The translations under genes were made by a program, and so were the position numbers. A model generated the notes under the pieces. The model saw nothing but the letters and a program-made list of their open reading frames with translations, was not told the DNA's origin and did no database searches. Source: Halothiobacillus sp. (GTDB taxonomy: Bacteria > Pseudomonadota > Gammaproteobacteria > Halothiobacillales > Halothiobacillaceae). From it: DNA of 59,538 nt. Where the stretch lies: contig JAABTF010000010.1 in NCBI GenBank assembly GCA_011389965.1, positions 1 through 59,538 of the forward strand, read 5' to 3'. Below, piece after piece: positions 55,494 to 59,538 of the stretch (positions are counted from its first letter, which is position 1; every line of letters starts with the position of its first letter).

Positions 55494-55610
55494 AACGCCC
55501 AGGCAATTGGCTGGGCGCTCGTCGTTGGTTGAGGCCTTCGTCTGCAATCAGAAGCATGCGGCGAACGCCGAGTCGAGGTTATCTCGCATGTCCGGGTCGT
55601 CGCCAGCGAT
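55494..55610 (-). pseudogene. Duplicated 3' end of cbbQ with its terminator
   Basis: This stretch aligns with 57030-57145, the last codons of cbbQ plus its terminator. The translated ends match: DDPDMRDNLDSAFAACF here against [17 protein letters not shown] in cbbQ, each followed by a stop and then a CGCCCAG/CTGGGCG hairpin. Similarity stops near 55607. It is a non-functional fragment in the same orientation as cbbQ, 1.5 kb away, with the HDOD gene between. Confidence 0.8.
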
Positions 55611-55903
55611 CAAAGTGAAGGACGGAGGTAAGGTTACCCTGTGTTCGCTATCCGTATGGACGTAGGGCCGCTTGATGGCCGATCTACTCCACTCGTGGGG
55701 AAAACCGTGATGGCAATCACCGATCCCGATATTCACGCCGGATATATCCACGAGGGGTAGCGGATGCGCTGGGTACGCTGACGTGTTGTGCCAATGCTAT
55801 TGGCTTGCGACGGCCGTAACGGCGTTACACTGAATGTGTTGCCCATCGAGCTTCGTGACGAAGCCAGTGGGACCAAAAGGTTAACGAGGGGTGTGTGCCA
55901 GTA

Positions 55904-56929
55904 ATGTTTTCGATGCTTCGACGGTGGATTGGCCGCCGCGATGACGACGATGAGCGAGGCGCGACGTCCGCCGGCAGTTCCGACAATGGGGTGGAGCACT
56001 GCGACGGGCCTGTGGTGATACCAGATGAGCGGAGAGACCTGCTGTTCGACGACCGGGCTCTCGCCCAACGGTATGGCGCCACGTTATTTACGGCAGGGAG
56101 CTGTACCGAAGGAACACTCACGGATGAAGAACGGACGTGGTTGCGGGATTGGCAAGAGCGGGTTTCGCTGCGAGACGATTCGTTTGCCACGCTTGTCCCG
56201 CGTCTGCCGGTCGTAATGCCCAAGCTCATGGCCGCACTGCGTGATCCGGAAGACATCGACCTGAAGCGTATCGCAAACCTGATCGAGTCGGACCCGGTGC
56301 TCTCTGCGAATGTGCTGAAAGTGGTCAACAGTGCTGCGATGCGAGGGACTGCAGGAGATATCGACAGCATTCCACACGCGGTAACGCGCATGGGGCGCAA
56401 TAGCCTTCGGGAGGTGATGTCCGCCGCCATCGTCACACCGCTCTATGATTTCCGTCGGGATGCACGTCTCAACGATGAGGCGCTCCGATCTATCTGGTCA
56501 CAGAGCCTCCAGATTGCAGCGAACGTGAAGGCGGGCGCCCGTCTCTCTGGGATGCCCGACCGTGGATTCGTGCTCTATCTGGCAGCGTTGTTCCACAGTG
56601 CCGGCCTGATGGTGCTCCTGCGTGAGCTCAAAAAGCTTCAATGTGCCCAAGTGTCGTCTGACTTTGTTAGTGAGTTTGAGCGACTAGCAAGATATGCCTC
56701 AACGAAGGTCGCGAGCGGATGGGCATTCGACGAAGAGGCGGTCGGAATCCTCGAAGCTTGGGCCGAGGGGAAGGCAGGAGTTCCGGACGTCGCACTGCTG
56801 TCTCATGCCATCGAATTCGGCCGTGTCCATTACCTATGTTGGTTTGGCCACTTCGAGCCCGACTTTTGCGAAACGTATCGCAGTACATTGCCCGATTACG
56901 CCCGTGGTTGGACCTGCCGGCTTGAGTGA
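55904..56929 (+). CDS. HDOD-domain signalling protein
   Basis: A 341-residue protein with an acidic N-terminal region of about 90 residues and an HDOD domain starting at LVPRLPVVMPKLMAALRDPE. The domain has ANLIESDPVLSANVLKVVNS, SIPHAVTRMGRNSLREVM and LYLAALFHSAGLMVLLREL, where the catalytic HD pair of related phosphodiesterases is absent (HSAG), as usual for HDOD. The ATG at 55904 lies 12 nt after GAGGGG; a GTG at 55895 is an alternative. Base composition is lower in GC and codon use more mixed than in flanking genes, and it lies between two copies of the cbbQ end. Confidence 0.82.
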   Translation: MFSMLRRWIGRRDDDDERGATSAGSSDNGVEHCDGPVVIPDERRDLLFDDRALAQRYGATLFTAGSCTEGTLTDEERTWLRDWQERVSLRDDSFATLVPRLPVVMPKLMAALRDPEDIDLKRIANLIESDPVLSANVLKVVNSAAMRGTAGDIDSIPHAVTRMGRNSLREVMSAAIVTPLYDFRRDARLNDEALRSIWSQSLQIAANVKAGARLSGMPDRGFVLYLAALFHSAGLMVLLRELKKLQCAQVSSDFVSEFERLARYASTKVASGWAFDEEAVGILEAWAEGKAGVPDVALLSHAIEFGRVHYLCWFGHFEPDFCETYRSTLPDYARGWTCRLE

Positions 56930-57029
56930 CAAGTCCGGCGGGATTCTTCTCACCCGAGCGTGAGCTGTCACTGAGATCCGGAGGTGGATGGGCCCTGCTG
57001 TTCCCGAGCAGGCCGTAGGCAACAAAAAG

Positions 57030-57056
57030 AACGCCCAGCCTTTCTGGCTGGGCGTT
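57030..57056 (-). terminator. Terminator of the dabA-P-II-cbbQ transcript
   Basis: Read leftward, AACGCCCAGCC pairs with GGCTGGGCGTT over a 5-nt loop and is followed by CTTTTTG. It lies about 30 bp past the cbbQ stop. Confidence 0.85.
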
Positions 57057-57084
57057 TGTCGTTGACGGAAGCCTACGTCTGCGA

Positions 57085-57921
57085 TCAGAAGAATGCGGCG
57101 ACCGCCGAATCGAGGGTGTCGCGCATATCCGGATCGTCGGTGATCGGGCGGACCAGGGTCATGGAGCAGGCCGCACGCGGGTCGACGCCCTTGGCGATCA
57201 GTTGGCCTGCGTAGACCAGCAGACGGGTGGAGATGCCTTCGTCGAGGCCGTGGCCCTTGAGGTTTCGCGCCCGCTGGGCGATCTCGACCAGCTTGCCGGC
57301 GGTGTCGCGGTCGACTCCGGTCTCGTGGGCGAGGATCTCGGTTTCCGTTTCCGAGTCGGGGTAGTCGAAGTCGAGCGCACCGAAGCGCTGCTTGGTCGAC
57401 TGCTTGAGATCCTTCATCAGGTTCTGGTAGCCGGGGTTGTAGGAAATGACGATCTGGAAGTCGGGGTGGGCCTCGACCAACTCGCCTTTCTTCTCCAGCG
57501 GCAGGACGCGACGGTGGTCCGTCAGCGGGTGGATGACGACCGTGGTGTCCTGGCGGGCCTCGACGATCTCGTCAAGGTAGCAGATGGCGCCCATGCGGGC
57601 GGCGACGGTCAGCGGGCCGTCCTGCCAGCGGGTGCCGTCCTTGTCGAGCAGGTAACGGCCGACGAGGTCCGAGGCGGTCATGTCCTCGTTGCAGGCCACG
57701 CTGATCAACGGGCGCTGCAGCTTCCAGGCCATGTATTCGACGAAGCGTGTCTTGCCCGAGCCGGTCGGGCCCTTGAGCATCATCGGCATGCGGGCCTTGT
57801 AAGCGGCCTCATACAGGTCGACTTCGCCGTGCACGTCGCGGTAGTACGGCTCGGTCTGGATGCGGTATTCGTCGACGTTCGTGTCGCTCGTCGCGTTCTG
57901 AGATGGTTGATCAAATAGCAT
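57085..57921 (-). CDS. cbbQ: CbbQ, MoxR-type AAA+ ATPase of Rubisco activase
   Basis: A 278-residue AAA+ ATPase that, with CbbO, remodels inhibited Rubisco. It has Walker A GPTGSGKT (residues 51-58), [20 protein letters not shown], Walker [12 protein letters not shown], the [16 protein letters not shown] hairpin, and the CbbQ C-terminal domain with [14 protein letters not shown]. It ends a leftward operon after dabA and the P-II-like gene. No cbbO gene is present in the window. Its 3' end is duplicated at 55494-55610. Confidence 0.95.
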   Translation of the reverse strand: MLFDQPSQNATSDTNVDEYRIQTEPYYRDVHGEVDLYEAAYKARMPMMLKGPTGSGKTRFVEYMAWKLQRPLISVACNEDMTASDLVGRYLLDKDGTRWQDGPLTVAARMGAICYLDEIVEARQDTTVVIHPLTDHRRVLPLEKKGELVEAHPDFQIVISYNPGYQNLMKDLKQSTKQRFGALDFDYPDSETETEILAHETGVDRDTAGKLVEIAQRARNLKGHGLDEGISTRLLVYAGQLIAKGVDPRAACSMTLVRPITDDPDMRDTLDSAVAAFF

Positions 57922-57987
57922 GTTGCACTCTCGGATTCTGGATGGATGTCTGGATCGGGGCGTCGCCGGCCGTTGGGGCTGGCGTCA

Positions 57988-58314
57988 TCAACCCTTGAAC
58001 TTCACCAGGCGACTGACCTGGATGTCGGAGATGAAGACCACGCCGCTGTGCTTGTTGAAGAAGGGGGTAAAACCTTCGAGGATCGGTTCGACGAGTTCCT
58101 CGGGTACCGCGGCGATGATCATGATCAGTACCTCGTCCTCGTTGAACATCAGGTGGCCTTCGTGGAAGCCCTGGCTGCCCTTGCCGGAAAGGTTGCCGAT
58201 GATGGTGTAACCCTTGACCCCGGCCCGGTCGAGCAGGTCGGTGGCGAAGGCCTGGTGTTCGCCCTCGAGGATGATCTCGAGCTTCTTCAGCGGTTTGAGG
58301 TTGAGGTTGTTCAT
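57988..58314 (-). CDS. P-II-like regulatory protein of the dab operon
   Basis: A 108-residue P-II-fold protein: LKKLEIILEGEHQAFATDLLDRAGVKGYTIIGN is the typical first strand-helix-strand. The T-loop reads SGKGSQGFHEGHLMF and lacks the uridylylated tyrosine motif of GlnB/GlnK. VLIMIIAAVPEELVEPILEG matches the second half. It starts in the dabA stop (ATGA overlap), so it is coupled to dabA. In Halothiobacillus a P-II-like gene is part of the DAB1 operon. A bicarbonate-, adenylate- or energy-sensing role is inference. Confidence 0.85.
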   Translation of the reverse strand: MNNLNLKPLKKLEIILEGEHQAFATDLLDRAGVKGYTIIGNLSGKGSQGFHEGHLMFNEDEVLIMIIAAVPEELVEPILEGFTPFFNKHSGVVFISDIQVSRLVKFKG

Positions 58315-59538
58315 GCAGGGATCTCCTCCGCAGCAGGTTGATCGGTCGAGTCGGTCCCGGCGGCCGGCAGGGATTCTTCCCGCCATTCGCCGTCGACGAA
58401 TCGGTGCAGTCGGCCGGTCTCGGGATCGAGAATCACCACCAGCACCCAGCCGTTCTTCACGAGGCTCTTGACGCCGGAAACGCCGTCGATCGCCGCGCGG
58501 GCGTGTTCGAAGGGCGCCTCGATGACCGTGAGCAAGCGGATGGGGTCATGATACGGCAAGCCGTCGTAGAGCACGGTCTGCGAGGGCAGGCCGGTGCGTA
58601 AATCGGAAAGGTTGCCGGTGATCACGCCGAGACGGCAGGCGACGTTGTGGTAGGCCTTGCTACCGCTGCCGTAGTGCTCGTTGTCGACCGCCGAGAAGTA
58701 ATGCTCCATATTGATCCACTGGCCGACGACCAGCGGGCCGGTGAGGATGCTCTCGAGCAGCCGACCCTTGGGGTCGACGCGGTAGTCGTAGGACTGCAGG
58801 AAGGTGCGGCCTTCCAGGTCTGTCGCCTCGGTCAGGTGACGGCGGCCGATGATGAAGCCGGCGTTGCGCGCCAGGCCCCATTCGGGGCGCACCTGGGTCC
58901 AGTCCACCGTGTTGCGCTGAGTTAACCGGGCGGCCTTGGTCGAATCGATCTTGGGATCGGTCGTTGGATCAAGGGTCTGCAGTCGTTCGGCAGCGGTTCG
59001 GCGCATCCCCGCGCGCAAGCCGTTGCGCAGCCGTTCCAGGTAGACCAGATGGCTGGCCGGCAGCAGGTCGAGGTCGTGCAGCTTGACCTCGTCGGAGGTG
59101 GTGTTGTGGAACGCCGGCAGGAACCAGGCATCGTCGGGAATCTCGATGCCTTCGTTGTGCAGGCGCCGACGCACCTCCGGCTTGTTGCCCATGTGCGCCA
59201 GCACCCGCGCGCTGACGAGGCCGTGGCTGCCGCCGCAGGCGCCGCAGTCCAGCGCGGATTCGTAGGGGTTGTTGTCCGACTGGCTGCCGTGACCGGTGAG
59301 AATGATGAAGCGCGAGAACTGCTCGGTCAGGCCGATCGAGCGCAGTGCCTGGGCGACGAAGAAAGTCTGCTCGTCGAGCGAGAAGCCGATCCGGCCGAGG
59401 CGCTCGAGCTGCATCTGCGCGTAACTGCGGTTGATGCGGTAGTCGTCCTGCAGCGTCTTGATGAACTTGGATTCCGCGCTTTCGCTCAGGGCGAAGTCGA
59501 GGGCGAAGCTCGTCCGGCCAAGGTGGTTGCCCATGGCG
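58311..59538 (-). CDS. dabA: DabA (DUF2309), C-terminal part, second DAB system (cut by window end)
   Basis: An open frame of at least 408 codons reading leftward from beyond the window end. It carries the second half of the DUF2309 zinc site, ILTGHGSQSDNNP and ALDCGACGGSHG, then the family segments PEWGLARNAGFIIGRR, LTGPLVVGQWINMEHYFS and VFEH-type C-terminal motifs. The first half with the Cys-Asp pair is outside. It differs widely from the dabA at 39970, so it is a second, older DAB system, of the operon type linked to P-II and cbbQ (DAB1 type). Its dabB should lie just past the right edge. Confidence 0.92.
   Translation of the reverse strand, partial: AMGNHLGRTSFALDFALSESAESKFIKTLQDDYRINRSYAQMQLERLGRIGFSLDEQTFFVAQALRSIGLTEQFSRFIILTGHGSQSDNNPYESALDCGACGGSHGLVSARVLAHMGNKPEVRRRLHNEGIEIPDDAWFLPAFHNTTSDEVKLHDLDLLPASHLVYLERLRNGLRAGMRRTAAERLQTLDPTTDPKIDSTKAARLTQRNTVDWTQVRPEWGLARNAGFIIGRRHLTEATDLEGRTFLQSYDYRVDPKGRLLESILTGPLVVGQWINMEHYFSAVDNEHYGSGSKAYHNVACRLGVITGNLSDLRTGLPSQTVLYDGLPYHDPIRLLTVIEAPFEHARAAIDGVSGVKSLVKNGWVLVVILDPETGRLHRFVDGEWREESLPAAGTDSTDQPAAEEIPA

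Overview
The window is GC-rich (most genes look roughly 60-68% GC) and reads as the chromosome of a gammaproteobacterium. Its fatty-acid/folate/replication cluster, mtaD-ubiG-gph operon, rsmJ and mltD/gloB pair are gammaproteobacterial in type. Two DAB-type inorganic-carbon systems, two CsoS1D-like carboxysome shell proteins, cbbQ, an operon-linked P-II-like protein and a probable iota-class carbonic anhydrase mark a CO2-fixing chemolithoautotroph. A full ectABC operon marks a halophile or halotolerant organism. The combination resembles Halothiobacillus/Guyparkeria; that is inference from gene content, not from a search.

Layout. 1-11.1 kb: a partial, divergent group-4 glycosyltransferase, then a long rightward series fabD-fabG-acpP-fabF-pabB-pabC-mltG-tmk-holB-pilZ-tatD, interrupted by a 284-bp inverted-repeat element before pilZ. 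11.1-16.9 kb: mltD and gloB (leftward), comEC, and a small frameshifted gene of unknown function. 16.9-19.4 kb: ectABC with a clear promoter, and a second inverted-repeat element upstream. 19.8-29 kb: hemN, a TRIC-family membrane protein, an ABC exporter, DUF488, a PLDc_N peptide, msrA, a MagIII/EndoIII-like glycosylase, an SDR, a degenerate squalene/phytoene-synthase-like protein and a chemoreceptor. 29-32.3 kb: the tightly coupled mtaD-ubiG-gph-hypothetical operon. 32.5-34.8 kb: argD and argF.

34.8-43.3 kb is the first carbon-concentrating island. It holds a probable iota-carbonic anhydrase with its own promoter, a csoS1D-NUDIX pair, a CbbR-type LysR regulator divergent from dabB-dabA, and a second csoS1D. 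Behind the second csoS1D lies a deletion relic of the same NUDIX gene, showing that the csoS1D-NUDIX unit was duplicated. 43.5-54.7 kb: PAS-GGDEF protein, argA, rsmJ, a DUF4174-like secreted protein, a frameshifted DsrE-like gene, a 686-residue protein with a possible Cys-His-Asn triad, a gene remnant, a patatin phospholipase, DUF2058, an RhlE-like helicase and a DUF2141 protein. 54.8-57 kb: an unknown gene and an HDOD gene, bracketed by cbbQ and a second copy of the cbbQ 3' end with its terminator. 57-59.5 kb: the second carbon island on the minus strand, dabA (cut by the window end), a P-II-like gene and cbbQ.

How the parts fit (inference): DabA/DabB energise CO2 hydration to cytosolic bicarbonate, CsoS1D shell trimers gate metabolite passage into alpha-carboxysomes, CbbQ belongs to the Rubisco activase, gph clears 2-phosphoglycolate, and the LysR and P-II-like proteins are the likely regulators. 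Three loci carry what look like single-base contractions in homopolymer runs; they may be real pseudogenes or base-calling errors. No rRNA, tRNA, CRISPR array, transposase or prophage gene was seen.
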